DNA of 64,000 nt from Frankia alni ACN14a (GCF_000058485.1 NC_008278.1:676962-740961), one strand, 5' to 3'; numbered from the stretch's first letter, positions 32,532-42,409 are shown. The notes: generated by a model from the sequence alone, not told the origin. Numbers and translations are program-made.

Positions 32532-34379
32532 ATGGTGACCGAGGATCTGCCGCAGCTCGTGCGACTCGACGCGCCGATCGCCGCCGTGGTCATCCATCCC
32601 CGGGGCGCCCGGATCACCCGGCGGGGCCGGGTTCGGCTGCCCGTTTCCGCGGGCTACGGGTCCGTGGGGACGGGTCTCCGGGTCGAGCTGGACGGCCTGC
32701 CCTGGGAGCTCGCGCCCGACTCGGTCCGCGTCGGTGGCCGGGGCCCGGGCCGGGTGCTCGGGGTGGACGTGGTCGCCCGGACGCACCCGGAGCCCGCCGA
32801 CACCGCCGGCGCGGATCTCGCCGCGCGCCGGCTCGCGCTGGCCGCGGAGCTGACCGCCATCGCCGACGAGGACGACGCCGAGCAGGCGCGGCGGGGCTTC
32901 CTCGACGTCGCCGCGCGCACCGGAGCCGCCGCCCTGGCGCGGTCCTGGGCGTCGACCCCCGGCGCCGCCGAGGGGTTGGCCGCCGCCGAGGATCTGCTCG
33001 CCACCCGGATCGGCGAGGTCCACGCCCGCCGCCGCGCCCTCGCCGGGCGCCGCGACGACCTCGAACGGCGGATCGCGGCGCTCGACCGGACGATCGAGGC
33101 CCGCCACGCCCCCCGCGTCCCGGACACCCGCACCGTCGTCGTCGACCTCGACCTCGACGCGCCTGCCGACCTCGACGCGCCTGCCGACCTCGACGCGCCT
33201 GCCGACGCCGACGCCCCTGCCGACCTCGACGCGCCTGCCGACCGCGACGCCCCTGCCGACGCCGACGCCCCTGCCGACCTCGACGCCCGTGCCGACGCCG
33301 ACGCGATCACCGACGCGGATGTGGGTGCGGACGTCGAGCCCGACGCTGGCGTGGAAGCCGGCCGGCAGTCCGCCGAGGAGGGGGCCGAGGTCGAGCTGGA
33401 GGTGTCCTACCTGGTCTCGACCGCGGGCTGGCGGGCCGGCTATGACGCTCGCCTGGACGGGGAGCGGGTCACACTGACCTGGTTCGCGCTGATCGCCCAG
33501 CGCAGCGGCGAGGACTGGCCGGCCACGGCCGATCTCGTGCTCTCCACGGCCCGCCCGGCCGCGCACGCGGACCTGCCCGAGCTCACGCCCCAGTTCGTGG
33601 ACCTGAGCCAACCGTCCCCACTCCCGCCGCCGGCCGTGGCTCGGACGGCCGCGGTGCCTGCCGCCGGCGGGACGCCCCCGGGCCAGTCCCGAGGCCGGTC
33701 GAAGGCGAAGCAGACGAAGGTCCTGAGGCCGGCGGTGGCCGACGAGCCGGAGATCGACTTCGCCGGGTCGGCGACCTACCGGCCGCCCCGGCGGGTCGCG
33801 ATCCCGGCCGACGGCGGCCGGCACCGCCTCACCGTCGCGGTGATCGAGTTCGGCGCCTCCCTCGATCATCTGACCGTCCCGAGGATCTCGCCCGACGCCT
33901 ACCTGCGGGCCACCATCACCAACACCTCGCCGCACACCCTGCTGCCCGGCAAGGTCTCGATCTTCCACGGCACGGACTTCGCCGGCAGCGGCACCATCGG
34001 CACGGTGCCATCGGGGGCCGAGGTCGAGCTGCATCTCGGCGTCGACGACCGGGTGCGGGTCGAGCGTGAGCTGGTCCACCGGGCCACGGGACGCCGCGTG
34101 GTCGGTGGCAACCGGCGGATCGAGGCCGGCTACCGCATCGAGGTGACCAACCACACCCCCCGGCCGGTCCGGGCGGTGGTGCGCGACCAGATCCCGGTCT
34201 CCCGGCACGAGAGTGTCGCCGTCCGGGACTTCCAGGCACGGCCCGAACCGGACGAACGGACCGACGTCGGCCTGCTGTCCTGGACGCTTGCCCTCGGTCC
34301 GGGTGCCACCGGGCGGGTGGAGTTCTCGTTCCGGCTGGAGCATCCCCGCGGGATGGAGCTGACCGGCTGGCGCGACTGA
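32532..34379 (+). CDS. DUF4139 domain protein (mucoidy inhibitor MuiA-like)
   Basis: A 615-residue protein of the DUF4140/DUF4139 family, found in many bacteria and of unknown biochemical role. The N-terminus has AVVIHPRGARITRRGRV (DUF4140 start) and a coiled stretch RRRALAGRRDDLERRIAALD; the DUF4139 half has LEVSYLVSTAGWRAGYDARL, WPATADLVLSTARP and VEFSFRLEHPRGMELTGW. No signal peptide is visible. Between the halves an 18-bp minisatellite (33150-33293) encodes DLDAPA-type repeats followed by further Asp/Ala-rich sequence. The ATG at 32532 is the first start of the conserved frame. Confidence 0.85.
   Translation: MVTEDLPQLVRLDAPIAAVVIHPRGARITRRGRVRLPVSAGYGSVGTGLRVELDGLPWELAPDSVRVGGRGPGRVLGVDVVARTHPEPADTAGADLAARRLALAAELTAIADEDDAEQARRGFLDVAARTGAAALARSWASTPGAAEGLAAAEDLLATRIGEVHARRRALAGRRDDLERRIAALDRTIEARHAPRVPDTRTVVVDLDLDAPADLDAPADLDAPADADAPADLDAPADRDAPADADAPADLDARADADAITDADVGADVEPDAGVEAGRQSAEEGAEVELEVSYLVSTAGWRAGYDARLDGERVTLTWFALIAQRSGEDWPATADLVLSTARPAAHADLPELTPQFVDLSQPSPLPPPAVARTAAVPAAGGTPPGQSRGRSKAKQTKVLRPAVADEPEIDFAGSATYRPPRRVAIPADGGRHRLTVAVIEFGASLDHLTVPRISPDAYLRATITNTSPHTLLPGKVSIFHGTDFAGSGTIGTVPSGAEVELHLGVDDRVRVERELVHRATGRRVVGGNRRIEAGYRIEVTNHTPRPVRAVVRDQIPVSRHESVAVRDFQARPEPDERTDVGLLSWTLALGPGATGRVEFSFRLEHPRGMELTGWRD
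33150..33293. repeat. 18-bp coding minisatellite in the DUF4139 gene
   Basis: Eight consecutive units of GACCTCGACGCGCCTGCC or variants, starting at 33150 and repeating every 18 bp, encoding Asp-Leu/Ala/Arg-Asp-Ala-Pro/Arg-Ala repeats. Confidence 0.95.
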
Positions 34380-34390
34380 GCCGACGCCGC

Positions 34391-34768
34391 TCAGGCGGTC
34401 GTGTCCGCCGGGGCGCGCAGCCGGCGGGTCCACGCGCCCTCGACGATCTCGCCGCGGGCGTCGATGATCGCCCAGTCGACGACGTCGGCGCTGCGGATGC
34501 GCAGGGGCCGGCCCATCCGGATGTGCGCGACCGACGGGTGCGCGCCGTCGTTCAGGCTGCGCCCGCCCAGCAGGGTCGCATGCTGCCAGCTTGACACCAG
34601 GGCCCAGGGCCATTCGGCCCCGTCCGGGACCGCCACCTGGTGGCGCACGATCAGGGTCCCCAGGGGCGGAAGGTCCCGGCCGAGGAACCGGCGCCGAACG
34701 TCGACGAGGCGTGAGCGAGCGGCGAAGACCGCCTGGTCCCGGGCCATGGGGACATTACTGCCAACCAT
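34391..34768 (-). CDS. DUF2314-like small protein
   Basis: A 125-residue protein with the pattern EWPWALVSSWQHATLLGGRSLNDG and MGRPLRIRSADVVDWAIID, close to the DUF2314-type layout (a W.xV.SW strand, a LxND loop, then GDxVxVxxxDVVDW). Function unknown. The ATG at 34768 begins MVGSNVPMARDQAVF; an inner ATG at 34747 also fits, and neither has a strong ribosome binding site. It is convergent with the DUF4139 gene. Confidence 0.6.
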   Translation of the reverse strand: MVGSNVPMARDQAVFAARSRLVDVRRRFLGRDLPPLGTLIVRHQVAVPDGAEWPWALVSSWQHATLLGGRSLNDGAHPSVAHIRMGRPLRIRSADVVDWAIIDARGEIVEGAWTRRLRAPADTTA

Positions 34769-34950
34769 GCCCACAATAGTAGTGGAATCCTTCCTTACGG
34801 TAGGCATCGGTGTGGGCGACCGGCACCTTTTGTGATGCTCTCGGTACCGTTGCGTGAGGACCATCGGGATGCGGCCCCGGTCGCGAAGGCGTAGCTTCAC
34901 AGTGCTGATAACTCTCCGCTACGTATCAACCCATCACGGGTGAGGTGATC

Positions 34951-35751
34951 ATGGCTGAGACGTTGACGACCCTGGTGGACGCGGCGCACGAGGATGCCGT
35001 CCATCTCCTGGAGCTGTCCCGCGACGGCCGCGACGCGACCGGCGCCCCGGACGCGACGCCCACCGATCCGCGCCAGGCGCTGCATGCCAGCGACGCGGCG
35101 GTGGCGGCCGTCTCGGCCCACCTCAGTGCGATGGAGGCGGTCGTCTACCCGGAGATGGCCCGCCGGGTTCCGGGTGGCCGCGCGCGGGTCGCCGAGCTGG
35201 GCCGGTTGGCTCGCCGGTGCTCGTCGGTGATGCGCGGGATCGAGCAGTACGTGCAGGGCGACCTCAACCGCCCGGCGGGCAGCGTCGCCAGCCTGCGCCG
35301 AGACCTCGCGGCACTGCTCGCCGAGCATGCCAGGGCGGAGGACGGGTTGCTGCGTGAGCTCACCGAACGGCTCTCCGACGCGGACCGCCAGCACCTGGTC
35401 GACCGCTTCGCCGACGCCATGCGCCACGCCCCGACCCGGCCCCACCCGCATCTCGGCCACGGCGGGATCTTCGGTGGCAGCCTGGCGATCCGGCTGCTCG
35501 GCAGCTTCGATCACCTGCTCGACGTGATGGATTCGCGCGAGGTGGCCGGCGCCCCGGTGCGGGCCCCCGCGCCTGCCGGGCTGTGGGGCTGGTACCTGCT
35601 CGGGCGGCCCACCTCGCCCGCCCCGGAGTGGCCGGCGGCGGATCAGCCCGCCCCACCGGCCGACCGGGCCCAGCCGGAGGCCGAGATCGCCTCCGGGCCC
35701 GAGATCGGGTCAGGGCGCTCTGCCGCCCGTGGGACCGGCCCGCGCCGCTGA
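34951..35751 (+). CDS. Hemerythrin-like (HHE) domain protein
   Basis: A 266-residue protein with an N-terminal four-helix bundle. His-rich helices are seen in LVDAAHEDAVHLLELS, SAHLSAMEAVVYPEM (HxxxE) and LLAEHARAEDGLLREL (HxxxE), the spacing of di-iron hemerythrin-like proteins that bind oxygen or sense redox/iron. After about residue 200 the protein becomes a Pro/Ala-rich tail. GAGGTGATC precedes the ATG at 34951. Hemerythrin-like proteins of this kind are stress-related in actinobacteria. Confidence 0.75.
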   Translation: MAETLTTLVDAAHEDAVHLLELSRDGRDATGAPDATPTDPRQALHASDAAVAAVSAHLSAMEAVVYPEMARRVPGGRARVAELGRLARRCSSVMRGIEQYVQGDLNRPAGSVASLRRDLAALLAEHARAEDGLLRELTERLSDADRQHLVDRFADAMRHAPTRPHPHLGHGGIFGGSLAIRLLGSFDHLLDVMDSREVAGAPVRAPAPAGLWGWYLLGRPTSPAPEWPAADQPAPPADRAQPEAEIASGPEIGSGRSAARGTGPRR

Positions 35752-35982
35752 GTCCTCGACGCTCACCCCTCGCGGGGCCCGGTGTGGTCGCCCCCGGATC
35801 CCCGGCCGATCCGGCGCGCCACGGCCTGACCCGATGGTGAAATGTCCCTAACCTCGGTCAGGTGGCGGCCGTGGCGTACAGCGCGATCGGCGTTCCGCTG
35901 CGCGCGATTGCCCGTGGGCATGCCATGCTTCGGGTCCAGGATGGGCCTAAATGGCCCGCGTGTCGTGCACTGCCGAGGAGAT

Positions 35983-37179
35983 GTGTCAGGAACCGAGAGC
36001 ACCGCGGTCCGGGTGCCAGGAACGGAACCGGCGGATGTGGTCTGGCCGATACTCCTCGTCGAGGACGATGACGCGGACGCCTATCTGGTGTCCGAGCTGC
36101 TCGACGAGGTTGCGGCGCCGGTCGAGCTGACCCGGGTGCGCACCGTGGCCGAGGCGGTCCGCCGTAGCAAGCAGGTCTCCTGCGTGCTGTTGGACCTCGG
36201 GTTGCCCGACAGTGAGGGCCTCTCGGCGCTGCGCCGGCTGCTGGCGGTGGAGGCGGGCGCGCCGGTCGTCGTGCTCACCGGCCTGGTCGACGAGTACCGG
36301 GGCGCCCAGGCGGTCGCCGCCGGCGCCCAGGACTACCTCGTCAAGGGCCAGGTCGACGGGCGGGACCTGGTGCGCGCCGTGCGCTACGCGATCGAACGCA
36401 AGCGGGCCGACACGGCGGCGCAGGCGCTGCGCGAGTCGGAGCTGCGTGCCGACGAGCGGGCCCGGCTCGAACGCGGCCTGTTGCCCCGTCCGCTCTACGA
36501 CGACCGCCAGCTGCTCCACGCCGCCCGCTACCGGCCCGGTCGGCAGCAGTCGCTGCTCGGCGGAGACTTCTACGACATGGTGTCCACCCCCGACGGGACG
36601 ATCCACGTGCTGCTCGGCGACGTCTGCGGGCACGGCCCCGACGAGGCCGCCCTCGGGGTCAGCCTGCGTATCGCCTGGCGAACCCTCGTGCTGGCCGGGG
36701 TGGCGGAGGCCGACCGGCTCGGGTATCTCCAACGGGTGCTGGTCAGCGAACGTGAACGCGACGAGATCTTCGCCACCGTCTGTGCCCTCTCGATCGCGCC
36801 CGACCGGGCCTCGCTGCGGATGCGCCTGGCCGGCCATCCGCCACCCGCGCTGCTGCACCCCCGGCTCGCCGCGTTGCCCGGTGACGTCGTCGGGCCGGCA
36901 CTGGGCATCCTCGACGAGGACCTCACCGAGGAGGTGCTGGTCGAGCTCGGCCCGCGGTGGGTGCTGCTACTGGCGACCGACGGCCTGCTCGAGGGCCGGG
37001 AGGGCCCGGGCGGGGAGCCACTCGGCTGGGAGGGTGTGCTGCCCGAGATCGCCCAGCTCTGGCCCCCGGACGGGCCGGACGGCCTGCTCGACAGCCTCAT
37101 CGACCGGGTCGAGGCCCGCAACGGCGGCCCACTCACCGACGACGTCGCCCTGCTGCTGCTGATGTGGGGGGCCGACTGA
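35983..37179 (+). CDS. Response regulator with PP2C-type (SpoIIE) phosphatase domain
   Basis: A 398-residue protein. A receiver domain comes first: ILLVEDDDADAYLVSELL (acidic pocket), SCVLLDLGLPDSEGLSAL (phospho-Asp) and DYLVKGQVDGRDL (Lys). A linker helix leads to a SpoIIE/PP2C serine phosphatase: QQSLLGGDFYDMV, IHVLLGDVCGHGPDEAAL and VLLLATDGLLEGREG, with GGPLTDDVALLLL at the end. It should relay a histidine-kinase signal to a partner-switching (anti-sigma-antagonist) pathway. Its stop overlaps the start of the kinase gene by 1 nt, and the third gene is a second receiver, forming an operon. Confidence 0.9.
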   Translation: MSGTESTAVRVPGTEPADVVWPILLVEDDDADAYLVSELLDEVAAPVELTRVRTVAEAVRRSKQVSCVLLDLGLPDSEGLSALRRLLAVEAGAPVVVLTGLVDEYRGAQAVAAGAQDYLVKGQVDGRDLVRAVRYAIERKRADTAAQALRESELRADERARLERGLLPRPLYDDRQLLHAARYRPGRQQSLLGGDFYDMVSTPDGTIHVLLGDVCGHGPDEAALGVSLRIAWRTLVLAGVAEADRLGYLQRVLVSERERDEIFATVCALSIAPDRASLRMRLAGHPPPALLHPRLAALPGDVVGPALGILDEDLTEEVLVELGPRWVLLLATDGLLEGREGPGGEPLGWEGVLPEIAQLWPPDGPDGLLDSLIDRVEARNGGPLTDDVALLLLMWGAD

Positions 37180-38999
37180 TGGCGGTGCCCAGTGGGCCTT
37201 CCGGCACTCTCGACCCGGAGGGCACCCCCGGCTCACCCGGCTCACCCGCCACCCCCGAGTCGATCAGGTCCAGGTCCAGGTCCGGGTTCGGGTTCGGGTT
37301 CGGTCGGAGCTGGCCGTTGCGGCGCCGGCTCGGGGTGACCTACGCGGTCGCGGCGGTGGCCCTGCTCATCATCGTCGGGCTGGTGGTGTCGTCGCTGGTG
37401 CGGCTGGACAACGCCATCCACACCCGCAGCGACATCATGGCCCCGGCCCTGCTGGGTTCCGCGCAGCTCGTCAGCAGCCTGGTCGACCAGGAGACCGGGA
37501 TGCGCGGCTACCTGCTCCAGGGGCACGAGGAGTTCCTCGAGCCCTACAACTCCGGCCGCCGCGATGAGAGCGCCCAGCTCGCCGACCTGCAACGCCGGCT
37601 TGCCGAGCGGCCGGACCTGCTCGGCAAGCTCCGCACCCTCCGGGAGCGGATCCTGGCCTGGCACCGCGACTACGCCGACCCGTCCATCACCGCCGTGCGC
37701 GACCGGGGACCGAAGGCGGCGACCGCGCTGTCGCCGGAGGTCGGCAAGCGGCGCTTCGACGCGGTCCGCGCCGCGTCCGACGACCTGGAGTCGGCGCTGC
37801 GGACGAAGGCGATCAAGGCCCGGAACAACGTCGGCGCCGCGCTGCACTTCCTCGTCCTCGCCCTGGCGATCGGCGCGCTGGTTCTGATCGTCCTGCTGGC
37901 GGCGATCGCGCGGGCGTTGCGGGTCTGGGTCACCCGGCCGATCGAGCAGGTGGCCGCCGATGCGCGGACCGTGGCCTCCGGCCGGCTTGATCACGTGGTC
38001 GAACCTGCGGGGCCGCCCGACATGATCGCGCTGGCCGGCGACGTGGAGTCGATGCGCCAGCAGCTCCTGAGCGAGCTCGGGGTCGCGCGGGCGGCGCGGA
38101 TCGCCGTGGAGACGCAGGCCGAGGTGCTGCAGCGGTCCAACCGTGACCTGGAGCAGTTCGCCTACGTCGCCTCGCACGACCTGCAGGAGCCGCTGCGGAA
38201 GGTGGCCAGCTTCTGCCAGCTGCTGGAGCGGCGCTACGGCGACAAGCTCGACGAGCGGGGGACGCAGTACATCGCCTTCGCCGTCGACGGCGCCAAGCGG
38301 ATGCAGCAGCTCATCAACGACCTGCTCGCCTTCTCCCGGGTCGGGCGGAGCACCGACGGCTTCGTCGAGATCGCGCTCGGCGACGTCCTCGGCCGGGCCA
38401 CGACCACCCTGTCCCTGTCGATCGAGAGTCTGCAGGCCGAGGTCACCGCGGACGAGCTGCCCGTCGTGCGGGGTGATCCGGTGCTGCTCACCCAGCTGCT
38501 GACGAACCTGATCGGCAACGCCTTGAAGTTCCGCGGTGACGAGATCCCCCGCGTGCATGTCAGCGCCGTCGAGCGGGCAGAGGACTGGGAGTTCGCCTGC
38601 GCGGACAACGGCATCGGCATCGACCCGGAGTATGCCGAGAAGATCTTTGTGATCTTCCAGCGTCTGCACGGTCGGGACGTGTACGAGGGCACGGGGATCG
38701 GGTTGGCCCTGTGCCGCAAGATCGTCGAGTTCCACGGTGGCAGGATCTGGCTGGACGCGACCGTGGAGCACGGCACGACCTTCCGCTTCACCCTGCCCAA
38801 ACAGGCTCTGCTGGCTCCGATGTCCGAGCCGGCCGCCCTGGTCGGCGCCGTCGAGGCCGCGGGCCTGCCATCGGTGTCCGCCCCGGCGTCGGCGGCGTCG
38901 TCGGCGGCGGCGCCGTCCACGGCCGAACCGCCAGCACCCGTACCGTCCAACCCTGCCCCCGCCCCCAACAGCGCAAGGTCATCCGGAGGATCATCGTGA
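37179..38999 (+). CDS. CHASE3-HAMP sensor histidine kinase
   Basis: A 606-residue membrane kinase. Two transmembrane helices ([19 protein letters not shown] and [20 protein letters not shown]) flank a CHASE3-type extracellular domain ([20 protein letters not shown]). A HAMP segment ([21 protein letters not shown]) is followed by [20 protein letters not shown], the phosphoacceptor His box of the bacteriophytochrome-like kinase group, and ATPase boxes [24 protein letters not shown] and [18 protein letters not shown]. The C-terminus is a Ser/Ala/Pro tail. Coupled to the upstream RR-phosphatase and, by GTGA overlap, to the downstream response regulator. Confidence 0.93.
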   Translation: MAVPSGPSGTLDPEGTPGSPGSPATPESIRSRSRSGFGFGFGRSWPLRRRLGVTYAVAAVALLIIVGLVVSSLVRLDNAIHTRSDIMAPALLGSAQLVSSLVDQETGMRGYLLQGHEEFLEPYNSGRRDESAQLADLQRRLAERPDLLGKLRTLRERILAWHRDYADPSITAVRDRGPKAATALSPEVGKRRFDAVRAASDDLESALRTKAIKARNNVGAALHFLVLALAIGALVLIVLLAAIARALRVWVTRPIEQVAADARTVASGRLDHVVEPAGPPDMIALAGDVESMRQQLLSELGVARAARIAVETQAEVLQRSNRDLEQFAYVASHDLQEPLRKVASFCQLLERRYGDKLDERGTQYIAFAVDGAKRMQQLINDLLAFSRVGRSTDGFVEIALGDVLGRATTTLSLSIESLQAEVTADELPVVRGDPVLLTQLLTNLIGNALKFRGDEIPRVHVSAVERAEDWEFACADNGIGIDPEYAEKIFVIFQRLHGRDVYEGTGIGLALCRKIVEFHGGRIWLDATVEHGTTFRFTLPKQALLAPMSEPAALVGAVEAAGLPSVSAPASAASSAAAPSTAEPPAPVPSNPAPAPNSARSSGGSS

Positions 39000-39436
39000 G
39001 CGAACCGCTCGTCCCGGTCGAGGTGCTTCTCGTCGAGGATGATCCCGGCGACGTGCTGATGACCCGGGAGGCGTTCGAGGACCACAAGCTGCGCAACCAC
39101 CTCAACGTGGTCAGTGACGGCGTCGAGGCGCTGGCCTACCTGCGCGGCGAGGGGGAGTACGCGGGCTCACCCCGCCCCGACCTCATCCTGCTCGACCTGA
39201 ACCTGCCGCGCCGCGACGGGCGGGAGGTGCTGCGCGAGGTCAAGGCCGACGAGCGGCTACGGCGGATCCCGGTGGTGGTGCTCACCACCTCCGAGGCCGA
39301 GGAGGACGTGCTGCGTAGCTACGACCTGCACGCCAACGCCTACATCACCAAGCCCGTCGACTTCGAACGGTTCGTGGCGGTGGTGCGTCACATCGACGAC
39401 TTCTTCGTCACCGTCGCCCGCCTGCCCGGCCAGTAG
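38996..39436 (+). CDS. Rcp1-like single-domain response regulator
   Basis: A 146-residue receiver without an output domain: [38 protein letters not shown] (phospho-Asp) and [32 protein letters not shown] (Thr/Lys switch). This is the Rcp1 family that pairs with kinases of the type encoded just upstream, possibly acting as a phosphate sink or shuttle. GGAGG 7 nt before the GTG at 38996, which overlaps the kinase stop (GTGA), supports coupled translation. It completes the three-gene signalling operon. Confidence 0.93.
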   Translation: MSEPLVPVEVLLVEDDPGDVLMTREAFEDHKLRNHLNVVSDGVEALAYLRGEGEYAGSPRPDLILLDLNLPRRDGREVLREVKADERLRRIPVVVLTTSEAEEDVLRSYDLHANAYITKPVDFERFVAVVRHIDDFFVTVARLPGQ

Positions 39437-39669
39437 GTCCGCCCGGCCGCCCCGCGGTCGCACCGCCGGGCGGCACGGCGCTGGTGGGACATCTCACCGG
39501 GGACGATGGTGGCATCGGTGTGGTGCCCGGTCGCGGGGTGGATGACCTGCCGGGCGACGCTTCGCCCGCCGCTTCCGGGTGGTGCGGGCGGGGCAGAGAT
39601 CGGGGAATCGGTGCGCGGCACCTGTCGCGGTGCGCCCCGCCACGGCCGGCGTCGCCTAGAGTGCGGCTC

Positions 39670-40329
39670 ATGGCGACCGGACCGGAACCCGCCCAGCGCC
39701 GCGCCCGCGCGCAGCGGCAGGCGCTCGCGGATCTGCTCACCGACCTCGGCCCGGGTCATCCCACCCTCTGCACCGGGTGGACCAACCACGACCTGGCCGC
39801 GCACCTCGTCACCCGCGAGCGGGTGCCCTGGGCCGCGCCCGGCCTGGTGATCAGCAGCCTGCACGGCATCACCGAGCGGGCCGAGCGGGCCACCATGCGG
39901 GCCCACCCCTATCCCGAGCTGGTGGAGACCTTCCGGGCCGGACCACCATGGTGGCAGCCGACCCGGCTCGGGCTGATCGACGACGCCGCGAACTTCGTCG
40001 AGTTCTTCGTCCACGCCGAGGACGTTCGCCGCGCGGACGCCGGCTGGGAGCCTCGCACGCTGGACGACACGAGCCGCGACGCGATGTGGGCGGCCCTCCG
40101 GCTGATCGGATTCGCCGGGTTCCGCCGGGCCGGTGTCGGCGTCGTCGCCGAGCGCACCGACCGGCCAGGCCGGCGCATCCTGCACGCCGGCGAGCCGACT
40201 GTGGAGATCATGGGGCCGCCGGAGGAGCTCGTCCTCTACGCGTTCGGGCGGATCGAGGCCGCCCGGGTCGAGCTGCGCGGCGCCGACGACGACGTCGAGC
40301 TCCTGCGCGCGACCCCCGTCGGCCTCTAG
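39670..40329 (+). CDS. TIGR03085 family metal-binding protein (maleylpyruvate isomerase-like)
   Basis: A 219-residue actinobacterial protein of the DinB/MDMPI superfamily: RQALADLLTDLGPGHPTLCTGWTNHDLAAHLVTRER (WxxxDLAAHLV helix), ANFVEFFVHAEDVRRA (the second HxxD metal site) and a C-terminal beta region ending GPPEELVLYAFGRIEAARVEL. It probably binds a divalent metal and a thiol such as mycothiol. The ATG at 39670 begins the conserved frame. Function not known in detail. Confidence 0.85.
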   Translation: MATGPEPAQRRARAQRQALADLLTDLGPGHPTLCTGWTNHDLAAHLVTRERVPWAAPGLVISSLHGITERAERATMRAHPYPELVETFRAGPPWWQPTRLGLIDDAANFVEFFVHAEDVRRADAGWEPRTLDDTSRDAMWAALRLIGFAGFRRAGVGVVAERTDRPGRRILHAGEPTVEIMGPPEELVLYAFGRIEAARVELRGADDDVELLRATPVGL

Positions 40330-40455
40330 CGCGCCCCAGCCCGATCCCAGCCCCAGCTCCAGCCCCAGCCCCAGCCCCGGTCCCGGTCCCAGTCCCGATC
40401 CCGGCCCTGGCTCCAGCCGCGATCTCTGCTTATCCGGAGCCCTTCCGCGTCCGAT

Positions 40456-40473
40456 TTATCCCTCTGGATAAAC
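40456..40473. terminator. TTTATCC/GGATAAA hairpin
   Basis: TTTATCC (40456-40462), CTCT, GGATAAA (40467-40473) form a perfect 7-bp stem with a 4-nt loop in the interval between the TIGR03085 and Nudix genes. The 13-mer TCCCTCTGGATAA inside it is the reverse complement of 23040-23052 near tadA. The preceding 40330-40430 is a CCCAGCC-rich low-complexity run. Confidence 0.5.
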
Positions 40474-40568
40474 ATGGTGGCCGGTGGCGGGCGGCGATTC
40501 GCGCCACATCGGAGGGTCGGGGCGTTGGTAGGGGCTCGTGCGGGGGTTCGGGGTGCCAGGCTGGCAGG

Positions 40569-41048
40569 ATGGCCCCGCAAACTCGCCTGGCCGCGCGGGT
40601 CGTGCTCGTCGACCCCGCCGACGCGGTGCTCCTGCTCCGGTCGCACGATCCGACCCTCGACGACGCGCCGCAGTGGTGGCACGTGCCCGGCGGCGGCCTC
40701 GACGCGGGGGAGAGCGCCGAGCAGGCCGCGGTCCGGGAGGTGTTCGAGGAGGTCGGTTACCGCCTCCTCGACCCGGGTCCGGCGGTCGCCACCCGCCGTG
40801 CGTCGTTCACCTATCTGGGCCGCGAGTACGCGCAGTTCGACACGTTCTTCGTCGCCCGGGTCCCGCACCGCCTCGAACTCGACTCGTCGTCCTGGACGGA
40901 GACCGAACGCGGGTCGATCCTCGGCTGGGCCTGGTGGACCGTGCCCCAGCTGCGGGCGACGAAGCAGACGGTGTATCCAACGCGCCTGGTCGGCCTCGTC
41001 GAGGGCTGGCTGCGTTCGGGACCGCCGGCGGCGCCGATCCGGCTGTGA
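40569..41048 (+). CDS. NUDIX hydrolase
   Basis: A 159-residue pyrophosphohydrolase. The Nudix box is GGGLDAGESAEQAAVREVFEEVG (Gx5Ex7REVxEExG), with WWHVPGGGL before it and SSWTETERGSILGWAWWT after, which holds a Trp-rich substrate pocket. It hydrolyses nucleoside diphosphate-linked compounds; substrate not predictable. The ATG at 40569 begins the conserved domain. It is convergent with the GH26-like gene. Confidence 0.92.
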   Translation: MAPQTRLAARVVLVDPADAVLLLRSHDPTLDDAPQWWHVPGGGLDAGESAEQAAVREVFEEVGYRLLDPGPAVATRRASFTYLGREYAQFDTFFVARVPHRLELDSSSWTETERGSILGWAWWTVPQLRATKQTVYPTRLVGLVEGWLRSGPPAAPIRL

Positions 41049-41065
41049 CGGCGCCGCCGGCCGGT

Positions 41066-42409
41066 TCACCAGAGCGAGGCGTAGGTGGCGGCGGCGGTCG
41101 GGTTCTCGTTCGGGCCGACCAGGGACGAGTGCACGTTGCCGGCCTCGGAGTTGTTGAAGTACGTCTCGTAGGCGAGCACGTCCCGGTTCGCGGCGAACGT
41201 CTGGTACATGTTGCGGACGTAGACGGGGTTGTCCCCGCCGGCCTGCCCCGCCCGGCCCGCCCCCGTGTCGGACTTGCTGACCAGGCCCCATTCGGGGACC
41301 GAGAACTGCTTGCCGTGCGTCCGCGCAAACGCGATCACCGAGCACAGGCCGGTCGGGTCGGCGCACTGCTTCGCGAAGGCCGCGTCGGTGGTGCTCGCCG
41401 GCCACTGGTCGTAGCTGTCGATCCCGATGATGTCGACGTACTGGTCGCCCGGATACACCGACCAGGCTCCGCCGCTGTGGGCGTTGAGCGCCCAGTCGAT
41501 GCGGGCCTGGGGGTCCGTCGAGCGGATCGCGCCGACGACCTGCCGGAAGCAGTTCACCCAGGTGGTGGCGTTCGTCTTGGAGACCGACCAGGGGAACCAG
41601 TTGCCGTTGAACTCCCAGGCGAGCCGGATGATGCTCGCCGGGCGCCCCTTGCTGACCAGCCAGCGGCCGAAGTCGGCCCAGTGGCCGGAGTAGGCGCCGC
41701 TCGCGCAGGAGTTCATGTCGCCGCCACCGGTCGGGAAGAAGGGCTGCGAGATGATCCACGTGCCGTTGAACGTCGAGAACTTCTCCGGTCCGCTGCCGAG
41801 CCAGGGGTTGGTGATGGTCTGCCAGCTCGACCGGTCGGCGAAGGTGAGCACGGCGTTGACGGGCGAGCCGCGGAAGCTCTCCCACGCCCGCACCTGGGTC
41901 ATCGAGCCGGCGGAGACGCCGCTCATGCCACCCGGCACAGAGCCGCCCCCGCCACCGGCGGGCACGATCGGTACCGGGGCGGCCGGTGGCTTCGCCGTCG
42001 GCCTGATGGTCGGGACCGCCGGCTTGGTGAGGGCCGGTACCACCGGCTTCGCGGTGGTCGCGGTGGTCGTGGCGGCCGGCGCGCCCGCGCCCGCTCGGCT
42101 GGGAGACGGCGAGGCGGCCGGGACGTGACCGCGGCCCGTGCCGCTCGGTCGCGCCGAGGCGCTGGGCGTCGCCTTCGGGTCGCCGCCGTGATGGCGCGCG
42201 TTCACGTGGACGGCGGCGGCCTCGACGGTGGAGCCGTCATCGCCGGCCGAGTCGTGTGCGGGGGCGATGCTCCACCCGATGGCGGCCGCGAGCAGGGCCA
42301 GGACGCCGAGCGAGGCGATCCAGGCGGGATGGTGCGGACGGCGGCGCCGACGGCGGGAGCCGGCTCGGGCTCGGGGCGGGCTGGGGTTGCCCTCCGATCG
42401 GTGTTTCAC
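41066..42409 (-). CDS. GH26-like secreted glycosyl hydrolase (mannanase-type)
   Basis: A 447-residue exported protein. The N-terminus is basic (SRRRRRRPHHPAW) with a hydrophobic anchor IASLGVLALLAAAIGWSIA, then a long Pro/Ala/Thr linker to about residue 165. The catalytic domain shows the GH26 pattern: FRGSPVNAVLTFADR, PASIIRLAWEFNGNWFPW (acid/base Glu), DIIGIDSYDQW and HGKQFSVPEWGLVSKS (nucleophile Glu). GH26 enzymes cleave beta-mannan or related cell-wall glycans. The ATG at 42409 is used. Confidence 0.85.
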   Translation of the reverse strand: MKHRSEGNPSPPRARAGSRRRRRRPHHPAWIASLGVLALLAAAIGWSIAPAHDSAGDDGSTVEAAAVHVNARHHGGDPKATPSASARPSGTGRGHVPAASPSPSRAGAGAPAATTTATTAKPVVPALTKPAVPTIRPTAKPPAAPVPIVPAGGGGGSVPGGMSGVSAGSMTQVRAWESFRGSPVNAVLTFADRSSWQTITNPWLGSGPEKFSTFNGTWIISQPFFPTGGGDMNSCASGAYSGHWADFGRWLVSKGRPASIIRLAWEFNGNWFPWSVSKTNATTWVNCFRQVVGAIRSTDPQARIDWALNAHSGGAWSVYPGDQYVDIIGIDSYDQWPASTTDAAFAKQCADPTGLCSVIAFARTHGKQFSVPEWGLVSKSDTGAGRAGQAGGDNPVYVRNMYQTFAANRDVLAYETYFNNSEAGNVHSSLVGPNENPTAAATYASLW

